DNA of 23,985 bases from Syncephalis plumigaleata (GCA_025201365.1 JAIXMF010000210.1:1-23985); one strand, 5' to 3'. Positions 10,258 to 19,904 are shown, numbered from the stretch's first letter. A program made the numbers and translations. The notes: generated by a model from the sequence alone, not told the origin.

Positions 10258-12236
10258 CTGGGCGCGCAAAGTCTCGCTCCGTCCAACCGGGCTACCAATA
10301 TCTTCCAAGCGGGATTGACGAGAGGCTCCGGCATTATGTCTGTGTTGGACAGTATGTTCGCCCATACTCGAGGTGAGTCTACCTCCAATGTGGAAACCAT
10401 CAGCTTGAGCACCAACGGCCACCAAGGTTGACTGGTCCATCTGGGCAATATGACGGTAGCCTGCGCCTGATCTCTTACCAGCTTGTTGAGGATTACCCCG
10501 ATGAGTCCGAAAGGAGGGTTGATGAAGTTGTTCTCCCCTTTCCATGACCACTGTAGAGCGTCCACTCCTTCGCAGCCATCGTTGACGTTGAGCGAGTTGT
10601 AGCGCGGTAGCTGTGCGTTCCACCCGGCTGCGAATCGATCGATTGTGTGAGGTCCGTATGCGTCTTCTATCTCTTGAAACATTGCTTTGGGTAGTTGCCA
10701 ATCTGATTTTTGTACTATCCGCGACAAGAAATCCGCTTCTACGTTGTATCTTCCTGGCAAATATTGAATCAACCCCAATAGCTGTATCTTGTTTCGTTGA
10801 CATAACTCCCATACCCGTCTCACGATGCTGTGCAAGGAAGCGCTGGAAGATGCGTGTGCATTTAGCGCGCCAATCGATGCCTGCGCGTCCATTCGGGCCT
10901 GTGCTGTGGAATTGTGTAGGAAAGTCTTGAAGGCCGTTACGCCGTATAAAAGCCCCAACGCCTCTCGATGGACAATGTGCAACTCTTTCTCCTCCTCTGA
11001 CCACTGACCGTAAGCTAATCTTTCCCGTCCTCCTTCTTCCACCATTGTCGCTCCCCACCCTTCGTCTGACGCGTCGGTAGTAATGGTGAACTGTGCTGGA
11101 CGTTGCTTTATCGGTGCGGCTGGCTGATCGCTCACGATTCGTAAGATTCGTCGCATCTCCCGTATACTGGCGTTGCTGACCTTGACCTTGACCTTCCAAC
11201 TTTCCTTTCCGCGTAAATCGTTGTATAGCGCTCTGAGATGTAGCATGATGTATGGAATCGCGTGTCGAGCGGCTATGACAATGCCTGTAACCTGAGCTAA
11301 CTGCTTTGCGTCGAGCTTTCGCGTCTTCTTGGCACACTCTTTTAAGGCGTGTAATAAGGTAAGCTTTATTTTTTCGCGATACGCGTCGGTTAATTGAAAC
11401 TCCATCTTTGCAAAATCTAACCGATAACCGAGATGATCTATGACTTGCGTAGGTGTCCAAGTACATTTTGTTGGATGCGCTCGTAGACCTAAGCTCCTCA
11501 ACAGTAGCTGTACCTTTTGTGGCCATCCTTCCTTCTTCTGCTGCTGGTCGAGTAGGATCAGAAAATCGTCCAAGTAAGCTAGACATCGCAAACCTAGCCC
11601 GCGCAAATACTGTACCATGGGTCGCATTACCTTGACGAAGAAATAAGGAGACAGGTTCCAACCGAACGGTAGAGTCTGATACTGGTAATACTTTCCTAGT
11701 ATCTTCGTTTGGAAGTACTGTTGCTGACTGGGCCTGATTCCTACTGCTAGATAGCCGTCCTTTAAATCGAAGGCGATAGCGGAGTCGTTGGGTTGTGCCA
11801 GATATTTTAACACGCGCAGGTCTTCGTATCGCATAGGCATTTCCTGACAATGCTGATTCAAATGACGTAGGTCGATTATCAGTCGATAGCCTTGCGGTTT
11901 GCGAGGAATCAAGAAGGTTGGTGAGACGTACTTGGCTTGACTCTCTGGGATTTCGATTATTGCACCGGCTTGCAACAATCGTTGAACTTCCAATTCGAGG
12001 AACTGGACTTCCGCTGGGTCGCGGGCCTGGTAGGATTGATGATGAAAAGGTGAGGGCGCGCCTGCTGCTGTCCAAGGTACCGTCACACCACGCCGGATCC
12101 ACTTCAACACTCTTCCGTTCGCCCCTATATGATGCCACCGTTTCCAGGCCGATCTTACACTTAAGTGCAGGGGCCGATCGCCTGGAGGTGGCGAGTTCGA
12201 ATCAGGCATGACCGGCACCGCCCGCCGGACCGCCAT
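10230..12236 (-). CDS. Reverse transcriptase-RNase H-methyltransferase-like protein of the element
   Basis: This 668-residue polymerase protein copies the element RNA. The RT domain spans about residues 70-300, with FLIPRKPQGYRLIIDLRHLN (109-128), catalytic FDLKDGY (D157), the LPFGWNLSPYFF segment and the YLDD box (221-224). RNase H follows at about 380-510, with D388 (TTDASD), E425, D450 and D502 (EADFLSR). The C-terminal block (about 530-620: TIDRFA, LPRYNS, GVDAL, NPPF at 573-576, ILPRW) matches the Dam-like methyltransferase domain typical of DIRS and PAT elements. The frame overlaps the Gag frame by 35 nt. A second in-frame ATG at 12209 sits two bases before the Gag stop (ATGCCTGA), which may be the real, reinitiating start. 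No frameshift or stop breaks it. Confidence 0.95.
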   Translation of the reverse strand: MAVRRAVPVMPDSNSPPPGDRPLHLSVRSAWKRWHHIGANGRVLKWIRRGVTVPWTAAGAPSPFHHQSYQARDPAEVQFLELEVQRLLQAGAIIEIPESQAKYVSPTFLIPRKPQGYRLIIDLRHLNQHCQEMPMRYEDLRVLKYLAQPNDSAIAFDLKDGYLAVGIRPSQQQYFQTKILGKYYQYQTLPFGWNLSPYFFVKVMRPMVQYLRGLGLRCLAYLDDFLILLDQQQKKEGWPQKVQLLLRSLGLRAHPTKCTWTPTQVIDHLGYRLDFAKMEFQLTDAYREKIKLTLLHALKECAKKTRKLDAKQLAQVTGIVIAARHAIPYIMLHLRALYNDLRGKESWKVKVKVSNASIREMRRILRIVSDQPAAPIKQRPAQFTITTDASDEGWGATMVEEGGRERLAYGQWSEEEKELHIVHREALGLLYGVTAFKTFLHNSTAQARMDAQASIGALNAHASSSASLHSIVRRVWELCQRNKIQLLGLIQYLPGRYNVEADFLSRIVQKSDWQLPKAMFQEIEDAYGPHTIDRFAAGWNAQLPRYNSLNVNDGCEGVDALQWSWKGENNFINPPFGLIGVILNKLVRDQAQATVILPRWTSQPWWPLVLKLMVSTLEVDSPRVWANILSNTDIMPEPLVNPAWKILVARLDGARLCAPRWCEVGCNN

Positions 12237-13227
12237 TTCGAGTTGTATTGGCGGGTTTCTTGGCGTCGGTAGCCGTTGAAGCCTTTGATTTGCTGCTAGA
12301 CGATTGGTTTGCAGTTCGATGAGCCTGCATACTTTCCTTCTTCCTCAGCGCACGGAGTATCTCAGCTTGGGTATTGTGTGTGTATCGAATCATACCGACC
12401 GAATCCAATCTAGACTCCACCTGTCGAATAGCGTCGTCGTTCAAATCCAAACGAGCTCTCACCATCGAATAGCGGGTAAGTACGGTACGCTCTATCACCT
12501 GTAGGATGCTGGCTACTATCAAATACCCAGGCGATCCTTTCTTCAACTCAACGTTCCAAGCTGACCACGCCTGCATGGTTCTGATGATGTACAAAACCAG
12601 CGATAACATCGCGCGTCCCTCTCGCTGTCCTTCTCCCGTTAACTTTGGGAAAATTTCATCGTGAATGGTTGAGAGATTTTGCGGCCGTGGATCCACATAA
12701 TTAACAACGGGAATAAAACCCAAGAAGGGAGTCAATAATTCATGCGACTGAGCATATTCCGACGGCGATTCATAGAAATGCGTAATCCGAAGCAAAAATT
12801 CGACAAATTGCGGCGATGTTGGATCGAACTCCACTGGAACTTCCGCTTCTTTTTCGTTTGTAATTTTTATATTCCCACGAGGGTCCTCGTCCTCGGACGC
12901 TTCATCAGGGTCTAGCTGATTCTCGCTCGCCTCCCGCTGTTCCCTCTCGCGTTGCATAATCTGTGCAACCTGTCGTGCCCGTTCAACATCTTGGACACCC
13001 TCCTGTATTAGACCGGGTGCTTCGGCCTCCTGACTAGCACCTGCCCTCGTACCGTTCGCCTGCAGATCATTATTGTTTGCACGATCCGAAGCTCCAGTTG
13101 GGCGATGGGGGTTCTGTAACATCCTTTGAGACACTAGATCTGCTATTGCGGCCATATCCTCCTGACATATGCGCACAGCAGCAGGCTCTTCGTCTTCGAA
13201 ATTCTGTTGACTTGACCCGTCCGACAT
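12202..13227 (-). CDS. Putative Gag protein of the DIRS/PAT-like element
   Basis: The first frame of the element encodes 341 residues in the position where DIRS elements carry a Gag-like particle protein. The N-terminal third is acidic and polar, with an E/Q/R-rich probable coiled coil around residues 80-115 and an acidic DEDP stretch. The middle (about 130-280) is mixed hydrophobic and probably folded. The C-terminus is basic and Ser/Lys/Ala-rich, then Gly-rich, which could bind RNA. There is no CCHC zinc knuckle. The assignment rests mostly on position and composition, because DIRS Gag proteins diverge fast. Confidence 0.75.
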   Translation of the reverse strand: MSDGSSQQNFEDEEPAAVRICQEDMAAIADLVSQRMLQNPHRPTGASDRANNNDLQANGTRAGASQEAEAPGLIQEGVQDVERARQVAQIMQREREQREASENQLDPDEASEDEDPRGNIKITNEKEAEVPVEFDPTSPQFVEFLLRITHFYESPSEYAQSHELLTPFLGFIPVVNYVDPRPQNLSTIHDEIFPKLTGEGQREGRAMLSLVLYIIRTMQAWSAWNVELKKGSPGYLIVASILQVIERTVLTRYSMVRARLDLNDDAIRQVESRLDSVGMIRYTHNTQAEILRALRKKESMQAHRTANQSSSSKSKASTATDAKKPANTTRNGGPAGGAGHA

Positions 13228-13327
13228 GTTATAAAATAAAATATATGGAAATATAGATAGATAAAGGTAAGAATATTCTTCAATAAAAAATTTTGACTTG
13301 CTAGAACGCTTTATTCAGTTGTTTGCC
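13228..13327 (-). promoter_or_regulatory. Leader between terminal repeat A1 and Gag
   Basis: About 100 bp of AT-rich sequence separates the outer repeat from the Gag start on the element sense strand. It probably forms the 5' untranslated leader; the promoter may lie in the repeat. No specific motif was identified. Confidence 0.4.
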
Positions 13328-13456
13328 GAGAGATGGCCAACAAACGAATAAAGGAGAAAAGTAGTGGTCGCCGGTGAGCTGGACTCACCGGCTCCTTTAT
13401 AAAGATTTTTGGCCTCTCATCAATAAAACGCTATTTAAAATTAAAATAGCGCTATT
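13328..13456. repeat. Outer direct repeat A1 of the DIRS/PAT-like element
   Basis: Identical copy of 9118-9246, including the nested palindrome and the CGCTATTT/AAATAGCG inverted repeat. It forms the 5' end of the element on the minus strand; similarity between the two copies stops exactly after GCGCTATT. Confidence 0.97.
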
Positions 13457-13610
13457 TATTTTGTATATAGTCGTGTCTTCATGAATAGTATCGAGCAAGC
13501 TAAGGAAACATGTAGAACCAGCTAGTCTATCATTTACAATTACACGTTATGCATTTAGCAACGGCAACATTCAATGTTGATGCGTTTATTAGGTAAACGT
13601 GCGTCGCGAT

Positions 13611-15144
13611 CTATTGGATTGACAAGCGTGCCATCTCAATAGCAATGACACTGTTCTGCATCAAAAACTCGTCAACCGTTGGTCGTCTCGATGGTTTGAT
13701 GGCTAGCATAGGTTTTATCAGATTGTATAAAGGTTTCGCGGCAGCATGGATCACTTCGTTTTTGGTCGGGATAGGTACTTCAAACGGCTCCTTTTCGTAT
13801 TCAATGGGAGTAGCTGCTTTGACCGGCTTCTTTCCACGGTTAGATGAAGTGCTTCCTAGGGCCGACTTCTTCAACCCTTTGCCTAGCATTACACCTTCAA
13901 ATGAGCCGGAATCGGAATCGTCGTCCAGGTAGTATAGAACGTTGTCCATAATGAATTCGTCTATATTCGTATGGTCCAGTCCATAGGCTCTCGCCACTGC
14001 CTCGTATGGCGTTAAACCAAATAGTGCATAATAGAACACAGCACCGACTTGCCAGATCGTGGTTTTGAATAAATCATGATTTCTCTCGACTATTACTTCA
14101 AAAGGCATGAAGCTCTGCATGCCAAGTGTACTTGATGATATCAACGGTGCATCTTTCTTCATATTAGACCTGAAGCATATGCTGCAATCGAGATCGATCA
14201 GTGTTGCCTTAAGCCTTCCGCCTGCATATCCCGATACCATAATATCTATCATGTGTGTGTGTGTATCGATGTTAGCTACCGTTATCTTTGTTGTAGCGAA
14301 TAACTTACTATTAGGTTGAATATCTCCGTGGATAACACCAATTCTAGTGAGGAATTTTATGCCTATATGATTGGAATTAGTACACGCTACCATTCTACGT
14401 AGGATGCACCCACCTTTGAGTACGTCAAACATTAGCAGTGTAAGCTTAGTCGTTTTAGCTTTATCTTTGGCAATTAAGTTGATGTACTTTTTCAAAGTTG
14501 TACCCGGGATATAGTCGATCATAAAGCATCGACCTTTTGGTGGTAGGTTGGACACTTGTTTAGTAAGGGGAGATCCAGCCCGTACACTTGAGAATGAGCT
14601 CCCACTTGTAACCGAAGAACTACGACCGCTAATGCTTGTGCCTGTATTTACGGGAATATAGAATGCTTTCTTGAAGACGGCAACATGCTCGGATCCTTCG
14701 TTCTTCTTTGGATCTTTCCTGCCATTTTCAACTTTCTAATAGGATGATAGTTTTAGCCAGCTAATACCGTTTTCATTAGGCTGATGTTAATTTACCTTGA
14801 AAGTCTTCTCTTCCATTTCAACAAAGGCCGAGATAGCCTTGGTAAGCTCGGAACACTTGAGTATAATGTCTTTCCCCTCAAACTCTGCCTTTCCTACGAT
14901 GGAATCCGGTCCAACGCCCATAACTTCCTTGATTACAAGCGTTTGCTTTTTATAAATGTTTTGTTCCCCAACATGAAACCTTAGCCTATTGATCATATAG
15001 CTTGGATCTAGGTGCCTTACGTTAGCATAGGAGAAATAGCTATTACATGTACATACCATGATCGGCTCCAAAGTTAATCGGTGTCGCTGAAGTAGTGCGT
15101 GCAAGTAAAAGCACCGACAAAATACTTGAAAACGCAAGTTTCAT
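13611..15144 (-). CDS. Secreted protein-kinase-like protein with degenerate catalytic motifs
   Basis: Exons 15144-15057, 15007-14796 and 14735-13611 join in frame to 474 residues. MKLAFSSILSVLLLARTTSA (1-20) is a clear signal peptide, so the protein should enter the secretory pathway. A kinase-like fold follows. K80 (IILK) fits the VAIK lysine and a helix-C glutamate lies near 93-96. The catalytic loop is HGDIQPNS (236-243) in place of HRDLKPxN, the DFG site is DLD (281-283), MPFE stands for APE, and WQVG lacks the usual preceding Asp. A Ser/Thr-rich linker (about 140-160) and a Ser/Lys insert (about 370-415) interrupt it, and KPSRRPT near the end matches subdomain XI. It may be a pseudokinase or an atypical secreted kinase. 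An upstream exon (before 15273) could be a 5'UTR exon or an N-terminal extension. The retroelement ends about 150 bp past its stop. Confidence 0.75.
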
Positions 15145-16315
15145 GATGCTCGTTGGAGATACGTCACGCTTAGCTGATGAGGGAGATGATTCGTAAACAG
15201 TAAGTGATAATTCTAAAGATAAATTTGTTTCGTATAGTAAAAGTGGAGTGAAGTTGAGTAGTATAGTACTTACCTTCATCCTCGAGTACAACTGCTCTAT
15301 TTATTCTGTTCGATACGTTAGTCGTACTATACACAAGGAATATCTTAATATGGTCTATTTGCTTTTTCGTATTTCCGAACCACATGGCCATCGTTGTGGC
15401 TGTCCACATTCGGTGGCAATATTCCTTGTATGACTATAGACATGTTACTCCATACGCTCGTTCTACGATCGAGGTATACATGATATCAAGAGCGGAGTCT
15501 AACATGACGATAAAATTGCTGTATGGTCGAGATAGATCCACATTGAATTCTCTACAAATGGATACAACTATTACGTATAGTTACGAGGCCATCGATCATT
15601 TGAGGTAAGCTGCCACGCGAACCTGCTACCAGCACCTTTTATCTAGTATCAAAAGCATTTTTCTTTTGAACTAATATATCACATAATACTAAAATGGTTT
15701 TTTATTTTCTATGCATCTCAATGATTGGTCGCTACTTACTAAATTGGATCCAAGTAAACTCAACCTTTACTAGTTTCCCTTTTTACTGACTTCTCTATGG
15801 AATTTTTATGACAAGCATGAATCCGATAGGTGTATCGATCTAATATTCAACCACAACAGCAACAACGCATCAGCATCAACCTGATAATAATTTACGTTCA
15901 AATAATCACGATAAACTAGTGTATTTATAATGGAGAATAGTAACAACAAAACTATTTATAATAATGTTTCCCTCTCTCTCTCTGTATGTATGTGTGCGCG
16001 TGTGTGTATGTACGAGTATGGCTTGTGACGTGTTACTGTGATGTAGTTTCGAAGGAGAAAAACATATGTATATTTTAAATAATATCAACACGCATTTAAT
16101 CGTGTCTTAAGATGCAGTAAACACGCCCATTATGTAGTGACCATTTGTTACAGGGCTGTTGCGGTAATCGACGATAATAAGATTAGGATGGATAACAACG
16201 CACGATCGACAAAATGATACTTATTCGATAATTCATACAGTTGCGTGGTTGTCCTGATATATGTATATATATATATATTCGTTGTAAGAAGTATACGCCT
16301 ATTACGCTGTCATTA
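15145..16315. other. Spacer upstream of the kinase-like gene; fragmentary coding signal
   Basis: Most of this is AT-rich intergenic sequence, including a TATG/TG-rich patch (about 15980-16020) and a TA repeat (about 16257-16281). Two weak coding hints exist. On the minus strand an open segment ending at a GTAAGT donor (at 15273) could splice across 100 nt to 15173 and reach the kinase-like start in frame. On the plus strand, the frame around 15430-15605 ends at an AG|GTAAGC donor. They overlap on opposite strands, so at most one is likely real. I recognise neither. Confidence 0.4.
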
Positions 16316-17855
16316 CTAGGCCATATCCTGGATTTGTTTGATCAAAAATGCCTTTTCACTGTTAAATTGATCGTCATCTGGCATAATAAATCGTATACAA
16401 TGATCGGTAAATAAGAACAATTATAGTAATGCGCATTATCACTTACCAGTACGATCGTTGTGGAAGTTGCCGAGGAAAGTAATGAGTTTCTCTCGATTCT
16501 TTCGTAGAATATCGGATACTGGTCGATTCTTGTTGGGATTGGCGACAAACACCTTGAATACGTGGAATGCTTCGAATTGAATGTTCCTACTCTTGTCGCG
16601 TAATAGATTCATCATCAGTTTTAGATTGTCCGGATTACTAATGTACTTTGTCATGACATTGAAATTGGCACGGTCCAGTAGAATCTCTCCTAGTAACTGT
16701 ATAATTGCGTAAGCAATAGGGCAATAGGGCAATAGGGCAATAGGGCAATTGCAAATAGGAATATACCCACCTTGATGGATTGTCGTTTGGTCACATAGTT
16801 TTCCGAATTCAGTAAAACCGTATAACGTTCAAAGAACTAGACGGATTAATGTCAGCACAATTGCAATAGACGTCTAATACCAATATGACAATGTCTACTT
16901 ACTGTGTCATAGTTTTCTTGTAGGAAAACAGCCACTTGCGCTTTATGTCTAGTAAGTAATTCCTAATATTACCGACCGGTGTAATCTGTTAATTAAATAT
17001 GCAAATCATAGTGTATACAATAGTACTTACCCTAAACGTGGCGAAAGCATCACTGGCCACGTCAAATGAGCCAACTTCGACGTAGTCAAAGTATTGGTAG
17101 AATTTCGGCGAGAGTAGCAATATACGCGCTAATGGCTCATGGCGTGCACACTCCCGTAGGATCATACCACAACTAAGAGCGATTTCCTGATTTTCATAGC
17201 TAACCAAACAATAAATACAATGCAATAGGAACAAGGATAAATGGTGGTATAATAATTTACCCTAATTGTAGTGAAAATAGAATATCTTCACTGCGAGCCA
17301 AATAGTCCACGGTCGGGTAGCGTGTGCCTACTTGTCGACGCAATAGATTGTTGAATATTTGTGCTACGTCTTTTTTTGCCTTTTTATGTATATATATAAG
17401 ACATGAATTAGATTGATTGCACCTCAATGAATACTAGGATTGCTTCGTACCTCAAATTCTAGCAGAGCCATATGCTTTACCAACAAGCCAAGTATATCAT
17501 TGCTGTAGATTTCCTGTGACAGCTGAGCAATCAACTCGGGAGAAGGATCGTTATCTAGAGTGTAGTAAATAGCATGACGCATTATTAGCTTATCAATGTA
17601 GCTATTGCACTAAAGAAAACTAACTAACTAGCTACCTACCACCATCGCCATAGAGAATGATTTTCATGGCAGCAAGACTTTTTGAGATATCCTCTGCCGG
17701 CTATAGCGGTTCTTGTTAATAAGCGTGACTGAATAGACCAATTACTGGCAAATACTTACTTTCTTGTCGGATGGTGTTAGTCGATTGATGGCATCTTTGA
17801 CTATTTTTACTAGTTCCTGAGGTGATTTTGTTTTATTCTTAAAGAAAATGTTCAT
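16316..17855 (-). CDS. HYM1: MO25/Cab39/Hym1 family scaffold protein, 9 exons
   Basis: Mo25 proteins are armadillo-like helical-repeat scaffolds that bind and activate STE20/GCK-family kinases and act in the RAM/MOR morphogenesis network of fungi. Exons on the minus strand: 17855-17760, 17700-17640, 17554-17451, 17379-17261, 17199-17031, 16962-16903, 16836-16771, 16696-16447, 16377-16316; this gives 328 residues, close to the usual 330-340. Family landmarks are in order: [117 protein letters not shown] and the [16 protein letters not shown] end. Introns are about 50-85 nt; intron 7 carries an 8-bp tandem repeat. The 5' flank is purine-rich on the plus strand, that is, pyrimidine-rich on the sense strand. 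Confidence 0.95.
16713..16750. repeat. Short tandem repeat (GCAATAGG)4.7 within a MO25 intron
   Basis: Four exact 8-bp units GCAATAGG followed by a partial unit, occupying about half of a 74-nt intron (16697-16770). Confidence 0.95.
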
Positions 17856-18551
17856 GGTGATGTACTAGTAGCCTTGAGGCAATACAAAGCAAACAGTCAA
17901 GTGGATGGCTAAAGCGAGAGAGAGAGAGAAGGAGAGAAGGAGAGAAAAGAAAGGTAAGAAAAAGAAGATAGGAAGACAAGTAAGAAAATGAGAAGTGATG
18001 AGCGTAGGCAAAAGATGACGCAGGAGTCTTGAAATGTGTGATAGTATCAGCTAGGATGGTTGCTGAGGTGCGAGAACAAGAAGAGCAACAGCAACAGCAC
18101 TAGTAGCAACAATAACAAGACAATGAAAGTAGAGAAGAGCTAGGTGTGGAGGAGAAGAGGAGGAAGAGAAGGAGGAGGAGGAGGAATACGCTTAGGTATA
18201 CTTATGAAAACAGAGTTACAATGTGCTCTTTACGTTAATTGCTCTATCGGATATAAACATCATTACAGACATATACATTGTCGTCATCGCCGAATATCGC
18301 CTTTATTTTTACGATGTTCAATGAGACAATATATTAAAAATGGAAGGCGAATTATACAAGTTATGCCCTATTGATCACAAGACGTAGGATCACACACACA
18401 CACACATCCATGTCGCATGACCACTCACTGTTACGCATTTATTTCCAGCTATTGTCGTTTCATTCCATTCCAGTTCTATTTCAAAGGCCACACCACAACC
18501 ACTTACTTAGTGCAACTTTTATTACTTGATTGTGTTTCTCTTTCATTCACA
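17856..18551. promoter_or_regulatory. Divergent promoter region between MO25 and the TTC9-like gene
   Basis: The start codons of the two genes face away from each other across about 700 bp. The region has two long purine tracts on the plus strand (about 17908-17975 and 18148-18186), AGC/ACA-type triplet repeats near 18080-18110, a short CA repeat (about 18392-18404) and a pyrimidine run just before the plus-strand ATG. The open frame at 18144-18374 begins within the purine repeat and looks spurious. Confidence 0.5.
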
Positions 18552-19498
18552 ATGAATATTGACGAGAAGATTGCTCAAGCGGAAGCGTTAAAGAATAAAG
18601 GAAATACGTGTTTTAAACAAGATGATCGCAAGGAAGGTAAGTAGATTGCTCCTACTAGTTGTCTAGACTATTTCGCTTATTCAATCAATATGTATACAAT
18701 AATAATAACAACGCATGGAGTAGCACTTCGTCATTATCACGAGGTATGTATTGATGGCTAGCAAACAAACAAACACACACACATATATATATACATATGT
18801 ACACGTATAGCTTGTATTACCTCTTTGATAGCTGACGGATAGAACTAGGCTATCATGTATATACATGGTTTAAACATGTCACAAAACAACTTTATTCCAA
18901 CAAGAGCTAGTGATGTGGCTATTACAGAGGAGCAAAAGATTGCCGTGGATAGTTTAATGACAAGTATTTATGGAAACATCGCAGGTAATTACATCGTACT
19001 CCGATTGAATCATCATCATCATCATTGTGGCACATTATTACTCCTATTAATTGTTACATCTACGCCATTGATTAGCTTGTCATTTAAAGGATAGCAATTG
19101 GCAACAAGTGATCAAATACAGCAGTAAAGTGTGTATTCTAATAAGTCAAAATGAATATGAAGCAGATGTACTAAATAGATAGTAAATAACTATTAGGCAC
19201 TAGAGAAGGATGCAGAGAACCTTAAGGCACGTATCCGACGAGTGAACGCCCAACTATCTATCGGTGCATTGGACAAGGCGGCGGACGATCTTGCCATACT
19301 GTTGGATAAACATGCTGAAGGTAGATGACACGCGTGATGTGTAATGTATTGTGTATGAGTTGGCATACTAACGTAGAATGGTCTATGATGACATTAGATG
19401 CTGATGTTGTATATCAGCGTAAACGATGGCAACGACTTACATCGGAAGCGGAGGCACGACAACGAGCCGAGTTTGCTGGCATGTTTGATCGCAAATAA
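18552..19498 (+). CDS. TTC9-like tetratricopeptide repeat protein
   Basis: Exons 18552-18636, 18724-18743, 18849-18984, 19076-19128, 19197-19320 and 19398-19498 give 172 residues. Visible are a TPR start GNTCFKQDDRKEALRHYHEA with the canonical G8, A20, Y24 and A27 positions, then MYIHGLN, an ITEEQKIAVDSLM loop, YGNIAACHLK, and NWQQVIKYSSKALEKDAENL as the second TPR. Human TTC9C has the same order, including the LRGLD-type loop, the LTPEQ segment and a C-terminus ending in GMF, here AGMFDRK. Such small TPR proteins resemble Hsp90 co-chaperone or immunophilin TPR modules; the exact role is not established. The third splice (19075/19076) was chosen because it restores the ACHLK-SNW continuity. 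Exon 2 is only 20 nt. AATAAA lies at 19504. Confidence 0.87.
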
Positions 19499-19904
19499 GA
19501 GTTAATAAAAAGAAAGGATAACATTTCCACGCATGATTTAGTTAATCGGTGCGCATATCATGTAAGCGTATTAGCGTATTAGCGTATTCGTTCTAATAGT
19601 ATGTAGATCGATCAATCAATAAAATAAATAATATGTCTTACTAATTGGTCTACTTGTACTATATTGTACCATATTATATATTGATGTAATGTATCGCGGT
19701 GTTGCTACATGATTAGCATGGTTGCTGATTGAGGAAAACGTGGCATTTTTGGTGGACGTGCTTATCACCTATGGGACAGCTCTGAATTGCCTTTCTTTTT
19801 TCGCATTTTACCGCTTGTTTCCTTATCACCAGTCCAGTACATTCTGTTTGTCTATTTCTCTATCTATCTATCTTTCTCTTTATTTATTACTTGGTAAAAT
19901 AGGT
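19499..19904. other. Spacer: TTC9-like 3'UTR and upstream region of the next gene
   Basis: Begins with the 3' end of the TPR gene (AATAAA at 19504) and includes a TTAGCGTA triplication (about 19567-19588). It then carries a CT/CTAT pyrimidine tract (about 19846-19890) directly before the ATG of the next gene. The downstream frame is open back to 19722, but that stretch translates the pyrimidine tract into low-complexity hydrophobic sequence, so I treat it as 5'UTR. Confidence 0.5.

Larger units (their letters stand above)
8960..13456 (-). mobile_element. Complete PAT-like DIRS retrotransposon (tyrosine recombinase retroelement)
   Basis: DIRS-order elements are copied by reverse transcription, go through a circular DNA form, and insert with a tyrosine recombinase instead of a DDE integrase. 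Read on the minus strand, this one has direct repeat A1 (13456-13328), a leader, Gag, RT-RNaseH-methyltransferase-like, tyrosine recombinase, direct repeat A2 (9246-9118) and a 158-bp tail. Right boundary: the repeat ends ...GCGCTATT at 13456. Left boundary: ATTGCCT at 8960-8966 is repeated immediately inside A2 (9247-9253), so the internal A2 junction equals a fusion of the two outer ends. That is the split-direct-repeat pattern of PAT/Ngaro-type elements. No target-site duplication is seen, as expected. The repeats are identical over 129 bp and all frames are open, so it may be active or recently active. The left boundary is inferred. Confidence 0.9.

Noticed and set aside
10613-11635. Several plus-strand frames inside the retroelement
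   Set aside because: Antisense shadows of the RT gene with no recognised domains.
8960-13456. Interpretation as an LTR retrotransposon, because direct repeats flank the genes
   Set aside because: There is no DDE integrase or protease and no TG...CA ends; the recombinase, the methyltransferase-like domain and the repeat junction fit DIRS/PAT.
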